Shown piece after piece: positions 44,014 through 54,023 of a DNA stretch of 64,000 bases (position 1 is its first letter; every line of letters starts with the position of its first letter). Location of the stretch: positions 62,001 to 126,000 of the forward strand of contig CALRTZ010000001.1 of the NCBI GenBank assembly GCA_943371235.1. Direction: 5' to 3'. Source of the stretch: CAJBVG01 sp943371235. GTDB taxonomy: Bacteria; Bacteroidota; Bacteroidia; Sphingobacteriales; Sphingobacteriaceae. The position numbers and the translations under genes are program-made. The notes beneath the pieces were generated by a model, which did not search any database, was not told the origin of the DNA, and was given only the letters and a program-made list of their open reading frames with translations.

Positions 44014-46047
44014 ATGAAAAAAAGACTTTTACTCCTTATTTTATTAGCTACAGGAACTATAGCCGTAAATGCACAATCGTTTACCGACGATTTTGAAAGC
44101 TATACAGCTGGAAGCAAACTTGGACCACAATCTCCACAATGGACAACTTGGAGTGTTGCCGACGGAGGTACCGAAGATGTAAATGTAGTAACTACAGATG
44201 CTCACGGTGGTACTAAATCAATCTATTTCAGCTCAACAGCTACAACTGGTGGACCACAAGACGTAGTACTTCCATTTGGAGGACCGTATACTTCAGGTAT
44301 TTTCACATTCAAATCGTGGTTTAAAGTTCCTACAGGTAAAACTGCATATTTTAATTTTCAAGCAGAAAATACAGCAGGTACTACTTGGGCAATGGATTGT
44401 TACATGAATGCTAACGGATCTTTGCAAATTAACAACCAGAGTAAAACTTACATCACGGCCTCTTACCCACAAGCGGCATGGTTTGAATTAAAAGTGATTG
44501 CGAACTTAAGCACCAACACTTGGTCTGTGTATGTTGACTCTGCATTAGTAGGTTCATTTGTAAATGGAACCAATAAAATAGCTTCTATTGATTATTATCC
44601 AGCAAATGCAAATGCTAGTTTTTGGGTAGACGATGTTTCGTATTCATTAACACCCTATACATTACCTGCATTAAATGCATCCTTAGGAAATATTGATATT
44701 CCGAACGGATTAGTGGGTGCTGCACGTAAACCAAAAACATCTATGCGTAATTTAGGTGTGAACCCTATCACTTCATTCGATTTATTGTTAACGCATAAAG
44801 GAACATCTATAAGTAAATCTTATACAGGCTTAAACATTGCATCCTTAGCACAGTTCAATATTGAATTAACGGAAGGAATTATATTGCCATTAAACAACGA
44901 TACCATTACTATTGCATTATCAAATATCAATGGCTTAGCGAACGATGATTTGCCAAGCGACGATTCAAAAACAATTATTGTAACTACTATTAATCCGGCT
45001 CCAGGAAAAATTGTAGTAGCCGAAGAAGGAACTGGAACTTGGTGCCAATGGTGCCCAAGAGGTGCGGTATTTATGGATTACATGAATTATAACTACGAAG
45101 GATATTTTGCAGCAATTGCTGTACATAACGCAGACCCAATGGTAGTAACAGATTACGATGCAGGCATTGGAGGATTAATTGCAGGTTACCCTAGTGCTGT
45201 TGTGGATCGTAATGCAGCTATTGATCCATCAGGTTTAGAAAACGATTTTATAGATCAAATAGTAAAATTACCAGCTGCTGTTTTAAAAAATGGCGCCACA
45301 TGGAATCCAACAACGCGTACATTAAAAGTTTCGGTAACTACCAAACTTAACACTGCAATTAGCGGCGATTATAAAATTGCATGCGTATTAACACAAGACA
45401 GTGTACGTGGTACAGGTTCTGGTTGGAGCCAATCAAATGCTTATGCAGGCGGCTTAAACGGAGCAATGGGCGGATACGAAGCATTGCCTAACCCAGTTCC
45501 AGCATCTCGTATGCGTTATGATCACGTAGCTCGTATTATTACACCAAGTTTTACTGGTCATCCTAATGCATTTGCAAGTGCAACAAATGCAGGCGATAGT
45601 GTTACGTATACATTCACTTATACATTACCAACTACTTGGCTAGATAGAAAAATGAACATCATCGGTATTATGTTTAAACCTGATGGCACCATTGAGAATG
45701 CAAGCTTAAGTAATATTACTACAGCTATAAACAACGGTTACCAAATAGGAACTGAGTTAGGTGGAAACTTTTTAGGCATGGAAAAATTAAACGGTCCAGA
45801 TGCTATACATTTAGCACCAAACCCAGGCACAGATTTTTCTAATATTGTATTAGATTTAAACAACGATGCAAATGTTACGGTTGAAATTTACAACACTAAC
45901 GGGCAACGAGTAGCTTATAAAAACTACGGAAGCTTAAACGGTGCATTACATTTACCAATTAACTTAAACGAATTTAACAGTGGTTTATATTTGGTAAAAA
46001 TAATGGTGGATGAATATCCTACTACGTTGAAACTTTTGAAGAAGTAG
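44014..46047 (+). CDS. Secreted Omp28-like (thioredoxin-fold) protein with T9SS sorting domain
   Basis: 677 residues. Signal peptide MKKRLLLLILLATGTIAVNAQ, a LamG-like jelly roll (about 25-215; FTDDFESYTAGSKLG), an Ig-like domain (about 225-325), then an Omp28-like module starting VVAEEGTGTWCQWCPRGAVF (about 334-353) with a CxxC thioredoxin-type site, and a C-terminal T9SS domain (LAPNPGTDFSNIVLDL). CxxC in an exported protein suggests disulfide or redox activity outside the cell. The function of Omp28 proteins is not established. Confidence 0.85.
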   Translation: MKKRLLLLILLATGTIAVNAQSFTDDFESYTAGSKLGPQSPQWTTWSVADGGTEDVNVVTTDAHGGTKSIYFSSTATTGGPQDVVLPFGGPYTSGIFTFKSWFKVPTGKTAYFNFQAENTAGTTWAMDCYMNANGSLQINNQSKTYITASYPQAAWFELKVIANLSTNTWSVYVDSALVGSFVNGTNKIASIDYYPANANASFWVDDVSYSLTPYTLPALNASLGNIDIPNGLVGAARKPKTSMRNLGVNPITSFDLLLTHKGTSISKSYTGLNIASLAQFNIELTEGIILPLNNDTITIALSNINGLANDDLPSDDSKTIIVTTINPAPGKIVVAEEGTGTWCQWCPRGAVFMDYMNYNYEGYFAAIAVHNADPMVVTDYDAGIGGLIAGYPSAVVDRNAAIDPSGLENDFIDQIVKLPAAVLKNGATWNPTTRTLKVSVTTKLNTAISGDYKIACVLTQDSVRGTGSGWSQSNAYAGGLNGAMGGYEALPNPVPASRMRYDHVARIITPSFTGHPNAFASATNAGDSVTYTFTYTLPTTWLDRKMNIIGIMFKPDGTIENASLSNITTAINNGYQIGTELGGNFLGMEKLNGPDAIHLAPNPGTDFSNIVLDLNNDANVTVEIYNTNGQRVAYKNYGSLNGALHLPINLNEFNSGLYLVKIMVDEYPTTLKLLKK

Positions 46048-46078
46048 TGAGTTAGATATTAGAATTTAGATATTAGAA
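46044..46078. repeat. Heptamer repeat after the Omp28-like gene stop
   Basis: TTAGATA, TTAGAAT, TTAGATA and TTAGAAG words of period 7 run from the stop codon to the terminator. Confidence 0.7.
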
Positions 46079-46106
46079 GGGCCCTTGCAAATTAAGGGCC
46101 CTTTTT
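46077..46106 (+). terminator. Intrinsic terminator after the Omp28-like gene
   Basis: AAGGGCCCTT (46077-46086), a 7-base loop, AAGGGCCCTT (46094-46103) and T tail; each arm is itself a palindrome. Confidence 0.8.
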
Positions 46107-46282
46107 ATGTTTAGAAAAAAATTCAGTTGAAGCTTGTAATGTAAAGAACAAATTCAAAAAGCAAATTACTCCCGTTCTATTGTAAACGCCTTGTATATTT
46201 ATTAAACAATAACGGTTATAAATCTTTAAAATAAAAGCAGATAATTATTATAAATCTTTTAAATAATTAAAGTTTTAATTTT

Positions 46283-48832
46283 TTAATTATCCCCACAATT
46301 ATTTACATATGTAGCCGATTGACCTGTAATAGCAGACCCTACAGGTGCTATGTTCGGACTAAATGTTCCTCCACAAATTGTACCTTGATTACAATATATA
46401 GTTGAATTATTGCCTGGTTTATTTGTTATTGTTCCTGTCCCTGAAATAGAATTATTCTTTAATAATGTTCGCTCTAAATACAGTGCAGCAGCGCTTCCAT
46501 TTAATGTAGCATTTACACCTGTGCTTAAATCTAGGGTTCCTGTATTAAAGGCAGGATCTTTACCTACGAAATGTAATCCAACACCCTGTGTGTTTGTTAC
46601 TGTTATTGTTGCTCTTGTATTGTCTAATGAACCTGCAACTTTTACAGTCGACTTACCCGTTGCAGGATTACCAATATTTAAAGTTTTACCCATCACTACT
46701 GTAACGTTCCCATTTATAGTTAGATTTACTCCAGAAATAGTATCATTACCAATATATAAATGGTCGTTATTATCAACCTGAAAATCTGTACAACCAGTTA
46801 ATAATGGAAAAAAGTTTAGCAAATCATTATCAATATTACCCAATACGGTATTATTGAAAATCCAAATGCTACCAGAATTTTCAACACCAGAAAACGAATA
46901 CGAATTTGAAGTGTTAATTCTTAAAATTCCATCATCGTTTATAAATTCACTAGAAAGATTTAAGCTTGAATTAATATTTAATTTATACCCTTGGTTTATT
47001 ACTAAATTTTCAAGATAAACTACCTCAGGGGAATTCTCTGGATTTCCAATTATAAACTGGGTATTAATGTCTGCATAGCCGTTTAATTGTATATCTTGTG
47101 AACTATTGTTGCCGTGTATGTAAAATTGATATAACCCTGTAACTGGATTAGATAAACTAAAAGTACCGGCAACATCCCATACAAAAATTGAATTCCTACT
47201 AGCGGTTATTATACCATTATCATTATCAAAATTACTAGCTGAGGTAACTCTTAAATCTGCCCCGTTTAAATTTACTGTACCCAAATTAGTAAGTATTGAA
47301 AGAATATTTACTCTGGTACAAAGTTCTAAAGTGGCATTAGATGATATAATGAATTCGTCTGTGGTCGAAAAATTAAATCCTGACTGAGTGATAGTTAAAG
47401 TTTCACCCGACATTATTGAAAATTTTGACCAGTTGATATTAGAAAAACTAAAATTTGAAGATATGGTTCCTGTTAATGCTACACTACCTGTACCTGCAGG
47501 ATTAACTCCTGAGAACGGACTAGCAACTTGGGGGCTACAATTCCACAGCAAATTACCATTAATTGTTAAGGTGCCATTATTCGTAATTGGCTGAGTAGTT
47601 TCTAAAATTCCACCAGATAAAATAGTTAATGAAATGCTCGATGGAATAGTTAATATTAAACTAGCTAAATTTAATGTTGATCCAGAGTTTATACTCAAAT
47701 TACTTAACACTGAAACTGATTTAATATTATAACATAATTGACTTAAATCTAAAGTAGCGTTTGATGCCAATGTTCCTTGCAATTGCAATGTACCTCCTTG
47801 AATTAAATACATTGAATTATAGGCATTACTTGGGGTGAAGGTTGCACCTAAATCCCAAACAACAGTGCCTGCATTTGCAATCGAGCTATTGTTTACAAGA
47901 ATCCCTTTACAAACTAATGTATAACCTGAGGTTATAGTAAATGTAGAATTGTTTGTTAATGTGTCGCCTGCATTGATAAATACAGTACTATTATTTGCTA
48001 ATGGCACAATACTTTGCAAGTTGGTTTGACTGTTAATTAGGCCAGACAAACTAATAATCCCATTCGATTGATTGTTGATATTATTACCTTGGTAATTCGC
48101 ATTTGGTAATACGCTAGTTATTGTTCCTTGATTGTTTATAACTCCACCATTATTAATTCTACCGCTGTTAACAATTTTACCATTGTTTTGCACTATTCCA
48201 CTTGAATCTATTCTAAATATTCCATTTGCGGTATTATCACTTGTAATGGTTCCTGTATTTATTAGTGAACCTGTATTTATGTAAAAACCATAGCAGTGCC
48301 CACGTCCATCTTTCTCAAAATCAGTTTGGCTTATAAATACATTTGCATTATTAATAAACTGTGTGTTATCATCGCTCAAATAAATCCCAAACCCTATGCC
48401 ACCTGTATTATTATGCGCAGAAATTGTAACGCTACCATTGTTCGTAATTTTACCATTCTGGCTACAAGACATTCCGTTTGCATTATAAGTAGCACCATTA
48501 TCTAACCCAGTAGCAATTATATTCAATACACCGCCAGTATTTATAACTACTTGTGAGTCATTGTATAAACAAATACCTGTTTTTTGAGGGGATCCTCCTG
48601 CAATAGAAATTACATTTACATTAATTGTACCATTTATAGTTAAACTTCCGCTGGTACCAGCTGCACCTAGTTGAACTAGGTTTCCAAAACCATTATACCC
48701 CATTTTGCTACTATCTATTGATACAGTAATACCCGTATTAATCGTAATAGTGTCGTTTGTTCCTGGAACATTACCACCTTGCCATACAGAGGGGCTATTC
48801 CAATCTCCTGAATTAATTGCTGTGCAGTTCAT
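46283..48832 (-). CDS. Beta-solenoid surface protein without visible export signal
   Basis: 849 residues rich in N, S, T, G and I with repeated short strands (GTLTINGNLLWN, SGTLNLASLILTIPSS), the pattern of right-handed beta-helices in adhesins. The N-terminus MNCTAINSGDWNSPSVWQGG corresponds to the mature start of the protein at 60895 (INSGNWSDPNTWQ). It has neither a signal peptide (a TAA lies in frame five codons upstream of the ATG) nor a T9SS sorting domain (it ends TYVNNCGDN). It could be a truncated or otherwise exported cargo. Its own terminator is not clear; imperfect direct repeats TTATAAATCTTTTAAATA occur in the 3' region. Confidence 0.75.
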   Translation of the reverse strand: MNCTAINSGDWNSPSVWQGGNVPGTNDTITINTGITVSIDSSKMGYNGFGNLVQLGAAGTSGSLTINGTINVNVISIAGGSPQKTGICLYNDSQVVINTGGVLNIIATGLDNGATYNANGMSCSQNGKITNNGSVTISAHNNTGGIGFGIYLSDDNTQFINNANVFISQTDFEKDGRGHCYGFYINTGSLINTGTITSDNTANGIFRIDSSGIVQNNGKIVNSGRINNGGVINNQGTITSVLPNANYQGNNINNQSNGIISLSGLINSQTNLQSIVPLANNSTVFINAGDTLTNNSTFTITSGYTLVCKGILVNNSSIANAGTVVWDLGATFTPSNAYNSMYLIQGGTLQLQGTLASNATLDLSQLCYNIKSVSVLSNLSINSGSTLNLASLILTIPSSISLTILSGGILETTQPITNNGTLTINGNLLWNCSPQVASPFSGVNPAGTGSVALTGTISSNFSFSNINWSKFSIMSGETLTITQSGFNFSTTDEFIISSNATLELCTRVNILSILTNLGTVNLNGADLRVTSASNFDNDNGIITASRNSIFVWDVAGTFSLSNPVTGLYQFYIHGNNSSQDIQLNGYADINTQFIIGNPENSPEVVYLENLVINQGYKLNINSSLNLSSEFINDDGILRINTSNSYSFSGVENSGSIWIFNNTVLGNIDNDLLNFFPLLTGCTDFQVDNNDHLYIGNDTISGVNLTINGNVTVVMGKTLNIGNPATGKSTVKVAGSLDNTRATITVTNTQGVGLHFVGKDPAFNTGTLDLSTGVNATLNGSAAALYLERTLLKNNSISGTGTITNKPGNNSTIYCNQGTICGGTFSPNIAPVGSAITGQSATYVNNCGDN

Positions 48833-48904
48833 AGTGTTGTGTTTTTAAATTTAATTGATGATATTTTTTTATAGTAATAATAAAATATGAATAAATTTCC
48901 AAAC

Positions 48905-48933
48905 AAAAAAGGACCTGTTTTCAAGTCCTTTTT
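48905..48933 (-). terminator. Intrinsic terminator after the 1679-residue gene
   Basis: AAAGGAC/GTCCTTT stem with a loop of about 11 bases and T-rich tail on the minus strand, about 50 bases past the stop and upstream of the solenoid gene. Confidence 0.7.
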
Positions 48934-48955
48934 CTATTTTCTAATTTCTTTTTTC

Positions 48956-48998
48956 TAATAGCTTTTTTCTAATGACTAACGACTAATTACTAACGACC
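48956..48998. repeat. Heptamer repeat at the 3' end of the 1679-residue gene
   Basis: Plus-strand words CTAATGA, CTAACGA, CTAATTA, CTAACGA of period 7. On the minus strand they encode the last residues (VVSN) and stop codon of the large protein and continue past it. Confidence 0.8.
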
Positions 48999-51900
48999 AA
49001 CTTTAGTTCCTTCGTACCGTACTCCGTGCTCAACCGCACAATGTACATCCCTTGCACTCGTTCTGTTAATTCAATTTTATACATTCCTTTTGTTTGTATT
49101 TCGTTGAAATTTAGATCTTGAACTACTTGCCCCAATACGTTTATAATTTTAACACTCACATTTGCATTTTCTATTAACGAATATTGCAAAGTAAACGTAC
49201 CATTTGTTGGGTTCGGGTAAACACTTGCATCGTTAAATACTTTCGTATTTTGAACACCTGTTAAAATCAAAATTACCGTATCAGAAATATTCGCACATCC
49301 ATTGGTATCGGTAATTTCTACTTTATATGATCCCGTTTCGATAACATGAAATACTCTCTCTGTTGCAAATGGTATTTGAACATTATTTTTATACCATTGG
49401 TAAAAGGCAGCTTCTGTACTTGTTAAAGAAGTAGTATCTCTTGTTATTAATGGCTTAGTTGGTTTTGGTGAAACTGTAACCGTAGTAACATCAGAATTTA
49501 TAGAACAAGAACCATTGGTAGCACTCGCTTTCACAAAATAATTTCCCGTGTTATTTACAGTTAAGCTTGCTTGTGTGGCACCCGATATTGCGACACCATC
49601 TTTGTACCATTGTACATTTGAACTAACAGAAGAAATTAAATTTGTACTTTCTGGATCGCAAAGCTCTGTACCTGCAGAACTAGTGATAACTGGTTTCGCT
49701 GGTAATGGTGTTGCCGTTACTATAAAATCACTTGATGTACTTTCGCAGCCAAATGTATTCGTAATTTTTACTTTATAGGTACCCGATTCTTTTACTACTA
49801 AACTGTTCGCTGTTGCATTTTGAATTGGAATATTATTTTTATACCAACTATAAGTGTTCGCTGACCCAGTTTGTAATACAGTACTATCACCATCACAAAA
49901 ACTATTAAACCCTATTACATTTGGAGGGTTCGGACTTGGGTTTGTGGTTAATTGTACACCAGAAGAAACAGATGAACAAGTACCATCAATTACTTCAACC
50001 GTATAAGTTCCGGCAGCAGTTGCGTTATAAAATGATAAGTTTGCATTCTGAATTGCATTACCATTTAAATACCATTGGTAGGTAAGATTAGTTCCTAAGT
50101 TTGCACTTAATACGATAGATTGACCTACACAAAAACTAGTAGTGCTTGGTGGATTAATAGCAGCAGTTACTGTTTGTAAACTTAATTTAAAAATTCCACC
50201 CGTTGTACTGCTTGTATTAAATCCGCCTGTCCACCCGGTTGTTTCATTAAAGAAACCTAAAGCTGTGTGTTGGATATTATCGATGGCAGTCCAAGTTGCT
50301 CCATCATCGGTACTGTAAGCTGTACCAGAACCTCCAGTAGTTGCTCCAGAAATGTAATAAGTGCTTGTTGTGCCCGGTACATATTCTATTGCCGACTTAG
50401 CTGTTATACCTGCTGTGTTAGCAGTTGAAAGAGTCCATGTTGCTCCAGCATCAGTTGTTTTATATAATCCAACATCAGCTTGTGTACTCGGATTTAATCC
50501 AGTAACATATCCATTGTTTGCATCTCTAAATGCTAAATTTGTAAGCGTAATATTTACACCAAGCGGTGTGCTTGCAGCTGCCCATGTTGCGCCTTTATTG
50601 GTACTTCTAAATATTCTTCCTTTGGTAGTGGTAAACCAAATGTTGTTTCCGTAGGTAGTAAAATATCCTACCGTTCCATATTCATCGGCTGCTAAAATTG
50701 CAGGAATGTTCGCAGAGTTTACCCTCGTCCAAGTAGTACCTCCATTGCTGGTGGTATAAATTTCTAAATACCCACCTGCTGGGTCGCCTTGTGCAACTCC
50801 ATCATTTGCATTAAAGAAATGCACAAAGTTTATAAATGAAGAAGCTGTGTTATAAGTTGCAGTAGTTTGCTTTGTCCAAGTTGTGCCACCATTTACTGTT
50901 TTGTAAACACCTTGTGCAGTAACCGTTGTAGTGGTTGGGTATATAGATGCCCAAGCAGTATCTGAATGTGTTGACGTAATATTTGCTAATCCATAACTGG
51001 TTGAACCTACGTTAATAGAACTTGGCGTCCATGTAGTTCCTCCATTAATTGTTTTAGAATATTCTCTTATCGTTGCTCCTCCTCCACTTCCATCGTACGC
51101 TACTGCCCAAACAACATTTGCATTTACTACTTCTATACTTTCTATCCCTCGGTTCAAAGTAGTAAATCCAGTTGCCTGTTCTGCCCACGATTTACAACTT
51201 GGTGCTGAACCAGTATTTACGGTTATATAAGATGCTTTAGTTTCTACATCCGATCCTGTTCCGTTAGTAGCTGTTAAACTTACAGCATACGTGCCTGCAG
51301 TATTATAAGTTATACTTGGGTTTTGCGAGGTAGAACTTGATGGTGTTCCTCCTGTAAAGGTCCATGCCCAAGAAGTAGGTGTATTTGTAGATAAATCGCT
51401 AAAGGCTACCGTTTGCCCTACCGAAATAGTTGTACTACTTGCCGAAAAGTTAGCAACAGGTGCTAAATTTACTGCATTAACGGTAATGTATGCTGCTTTA
51501 GTTTCTACATCAGATCCACCGGCATTCGTAGCTGTTAAACTTACAGCATATGTCCCTGCAGTATTGTAAGTAATACTTGGATTTTGTGAGGTAGAACTTG
51601 ATGGTGTTCCTCCTGTAAAGGTCCATGCCCATGAGCTTGGTGTATTTGAAGATAAATCTGTAAAATTAACAGTTTGTCCAGCTGTAATTGTGTTATTGCT
51701 TGCCCCAAAATTTGCTACAGGTGCTGCTACTGTCGAACTGTATAAATCAGATTGCCACAAGCCTCTTCCAAAAGTTGCTGCTCTAATTTTTCCTGTTGCA
51801 TAATGGATGTCTAAATCCAGCACTTTTACATTTGGCAATCCGGTCATAAACGATGTCCATGCTATGGTGTTACTTTTGTAATAAATCCCAACATCTGTAC

Positions 51901-54022
51901 CTACATAAATAGCATCATCGCTTCCGTTCTGAAACTCTATTGTGTTTGCGGGAATATTTGGCAAGCCTGTAGAAACGTTCGTCCAACTTGTGCCTCCATT
52001 AGAACTAAAATAAACTTTCGCCGTAGAAACATAACCAGAAAAACTTACCCAAATTTTATCAGCATCGGTATTAGAAACAGCAACACTTGTAATGGTAGCT
52101 TGTGATACCGGTAAACCCGTAACGATGTTTGTCCAACTTGTTCCTCCATTGGTAGTTTTAAATAATTTATTTGGAGTTCCTGCATATAATACGTTTGCAT
52201 TGCTCGGCGCAATGGCAATTACCTCATACAAATCTCCATTACTTAAATTACTAGTGATGGTAGTCCATGAGCTACCACTATTGGTCGATTTGTAAATTTC
52301 ATTATAACCTGCAAAAATAGTTGATGAAGTTGTTGGATGTAATACATAAGGCGTAATCCATGCACCATCAGGCGAACCCGCAGGTTTAATAGATGAATAT
52401 GAAGCACCCCCATTAGTAGATTTTCTAATATCACCATATTGAATGGCTGAGTACACAATGTTTGCATTATTATAATCAACTATAGGTTGCATACCGTCTC
52501 CACCTAAAACAGATTGCCATGCGGTAGAACTATATCTATTTGTGCCATTATCTTGCGCTCCTGCATACACAATTTCTGCATTCGTTTTCGCAATGCTAAT
52601 TCTGTAAAATTGTGAAATTTGTAACCCATTACTTAGGTCGGTCCAACTGGTTCCTCCATTTGTAGATTTTCTAATTCCACCATCATTACCAGAAAAAATA
52701 GTAGAGGATGCTGGTTGAAATTCAAAATAATGTTGATCGGCATGTAAGAATGGCAAATTGCCCGAATTCCCCGAATACCAATGTCCAGTAATTGCGAACG
52801 ATGTACCTCCATTGGTAGATTTCCATGCATTAACACCTCCCACATAAATTAAATTAGCATCTAATGGCGATACTGCAATAGTTAAATCATACCACCCTTG
52901 GCCTCCTGCATTTGCACCCAACTCATCACCCGCTAATATATTCGGAGTGCTGTTTACAAGTGTATAAGATGCTCCACTATTTGTTGATTTATATAAACCC
53001 TTATACCCTGCATCGTTGTTACAAATTAATGCATATACAACTGCAGTATTTGCCGCTGTAACTGCCACTGAAATTCTTAATGCATCTGTGGTAGGAATAC
53101 CAGTTGCAACGGTAAAAGAGGTACCTCCATTTGTTGAAACATACATTTTTGCACTCGTTGTGTTTGCGTATGATGCAGCATATACAATATTCGGATCTCC
53201 TGGTTTAAATTCTGCATCAGAAAATATTCCTGTAACAATCGTTGTCCAAGTTACGCCTGCATTCGCAGTTCTCATAAGTCCTGCATTTGTAGCAGCTATT
53301 AAGATGTCCGGGTTTGTAGGGTTTATAAGTAACCTTCCTATTCTGTACCTGCTTGATGTGGCTTGCGTAAAACCAGTTGTGTTCCACGTTGCTCCTCCGT
53401 CTATACTCTTCAATACTCCTATACTATACGTATCTGATGCGTCATAGTCGCCCGTTGCCAAATACATAATGTTTGAGTTAGTTGGATGTATCGCAATATC
53501 CGAAACTCCTAGCGTTGCAAAATTATCTGTATTACTTGTCCAAGTGGTTCCTCCATTCGTGGTTTTCCATAATCCTCCACCAGGTGTACCAATCCATATA
53601 TTGTTATTATTTTGTGGATCAAATCGCACACAATTAATTCTTCCAATTCCAGCAGATGGATACGACAAACCATTAGTAGGAACATTTGTAGGTCCCATTG
53701 CTGTCCAATTCCCTGCAGCAGTACTTCTTTGTGAGGTGTTTACTAATGCACTTAACTCTTTGGAAATTATTTCTGATGGTAAAAAGCCTGTAGGATATAC
53801 CCTTGGTGCCATAAAAGCTTCGTACCTTTTAAATTGTTTGTACCCATTACCTTTCGTAACTTCTTTACCCTCCCAAGCACTGTAAAATGCTCTCTGTAAA
53901 TCGTAAAAATTTACATTCGGATCTTTCATCATCATTGTCCACGTTAAGGGTTGCTCTTGCGACCATGTAGATTGGAAACTTAGCAATAAAATGAGGGTGA
54001 GTAATGTTAGTATTTTTTTCAT
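48983..54022 (-). CDS. Giant secreted Asp-box/PKD/Ig-like protein with T9SS sorting domain
   Basis: 1679 residues. Signal peptide MKKILTLLTLILLLSFQSTWSQ; a long sortilin/BNR-type beta-propeller region (about 115-755) with many Asp-box-like turns (STNGGTSWT, KSIDGGATWNT) and GGLWKTTNGGTTW; two near-identical PKD domains (about 767-940, SWAWTFTGGTPSSSTSQNPS); a second, shorter propeller-like set (about 950-1270); four Ig-like modules with YQWYLNG/YSWYKNN motifs (about 1275-1585); and a T9SS type A domain (VYPNPTNGTFTLQYS). Probably a surface adhesin or glycan-active protein; no catalytic residues are identifiable. Final codons come from a heptamer repeat. Confidence 0.9.
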   Translation of the reverse strand: MKKILTLLTLILLLSFQSTWSQEQPLTWTMMMKDPNVNFYDLQRAFYSAWEGKEVTKGNGYKQFKRYEAFMAPRVYPTGFLPSEIISKELSALVNTSQRSTAAGNWTAMGPTNVPTNGLSYPSAGIGRINCVRFDPQNNNNIWIGTPGGGLWKTTNGGTTWTSNTDNFATLGVSDIAIHPTNSNIMYLATGDYDASDTYSIGVLKSIDGGATWNTTGFTQATSSRYRIGRLLINPTNPDILIAATNAGLMRTANAGVTWTTIVTGIFSDAEFKPGDPNIVYAASYANTTSAKMYVSTNGGTSFTVATGIPTTDALRISVAVTAANTAVVYALICNNDAGYKGLYKSTNSGASYTLVNSTPNILAGDELGANAGGQGWYDLTIAVSPLDANLIYVGGVNAWKSTNGGTSFAITGHWYSGNSGNLPFLHADQHYFEFQPASSTIFSGNDGGIRKSTNGGTSWTDLSNGLQISQFYRISIAKTNAEIVYAGAQDNGTNRYSSTAWQSVLGGDGMQPIVDYNNANIVYSAIQYGDIRKSTNGGASYSSIKPAGSPDGAWITPYVLHPTTSSTIFAGYNEIYKSTNSGSSWTTITSNLSNGDLYEVIAIAPSNANVLYAGTPNKLFKTTNGGTSWTNIVTGLPVSQATITSVAVSNTDADKIWVSFSGYVSTAKVYFSSNGGTSWTNVSTGLPNIPANTIEFQNGSDDAIYVGTDVGIYYKSNTIAWTSFMTGLPNVKVLDLDIHYATGKIRAATFGRGLWQSDLYSSTVAAPVANFGASNNTITAGQTVNFTDLSSNTPSSWAWTFTGGTPSSSTSQNPSITYNTAGTYAVSLTATNAGGSDVETKAAYITVNAVNLAPVANFSASSTTISVGQTVAFSDLSTNTPTSWAWTFTGGTPSSSTSQNPSITYNTAGTYAVSLTATNGTGSDVETKASYITVNTGSAPSCKSWAEQATGFTTLNRGIESIEVVNANVVWAVAYDGSGGGATIREYSKTINGGTTWTPSSINVGSTSYGLANITSTHSDTAWASIYPTTTTVTAQGVYKTVNGGTTWTKQTTATYNTASSFINFVHFFNANDGVAQGDPAGGYLEIYTTSNGGTTWTRVNSANIPAILAADEYGTVGYFTTYGNNIWFTTTKGRIFRSTNKGATWAAASTPLGVNITLTNLAFRDANNGYVTGLNPSTQADVGLYKTTDAGATWTLSTANTAGITAKSAIEYVPGTTSTYYISGATTGGSGTAYSTDDGATWTAIDNIQHTALGFFNETTGWTGGFNTSSTTGGIFKLSLQTVTAAINPPSTTSFCVGQSIVLSANLGTNLTYQWYLNGNAIQNANLSFYNATAAGTYTVEVIDGTCSSVSSGVQLTTNPSPNPPNVIGFNSFCDGDSTVLQTGSANTYSWYKNNIPIQNATANSLVVKESGTYKVKITNTFGCESTSSDFIVTATPLPAKPVITSSAGTELCDPESTNLISSVSSNVQWYKDGVAISGATQASLTVNNTGNYFVKASATNGSCSINSDVTTVTVSPKPTKPLITRDTTSLTSTEAAFYQWYKNNVQIPFATERVFHVIETGSYKVEITDTNGCANISDTVILILTGVQNTKVFNDASVYPNPTNGTFTLQYSLIENANVSVKIINVLGQVVQDLNFNEIQTKGMYKIELTERVQGMYIVRLSTEYGTKELKLVVSN
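51220..51724. repeat. Intragenic tandem duplication (two 261-bp PKD units)
   Basis: The GGTGC marks at the unit ends are 261 bases apart (87 codons). A stretch of more than 45 bases covering the SSSTSQNPSITY part is nearly identical in both copies, including synonymous positions, which indicates recent duplication or gene conversion. Confidence 0.85.
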
Positions 54023-54023
54023 G

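Noticed and set aside
46216..46265. Direct repeat TTATAAATCTTTTAAATA as an insertion-site duplication
   Set aside because: The copies are imperfect, AT-rich and 14 bases apart with nothing between them; chance or slippage is enough.
53016..53885. Long plus-strand open frames opposite the 1679-residue gene
   Set aside because: Antisense shadows: the Thr/Asn/Gly-rich repeats give V/P/L-rich complementary frames without domain features.
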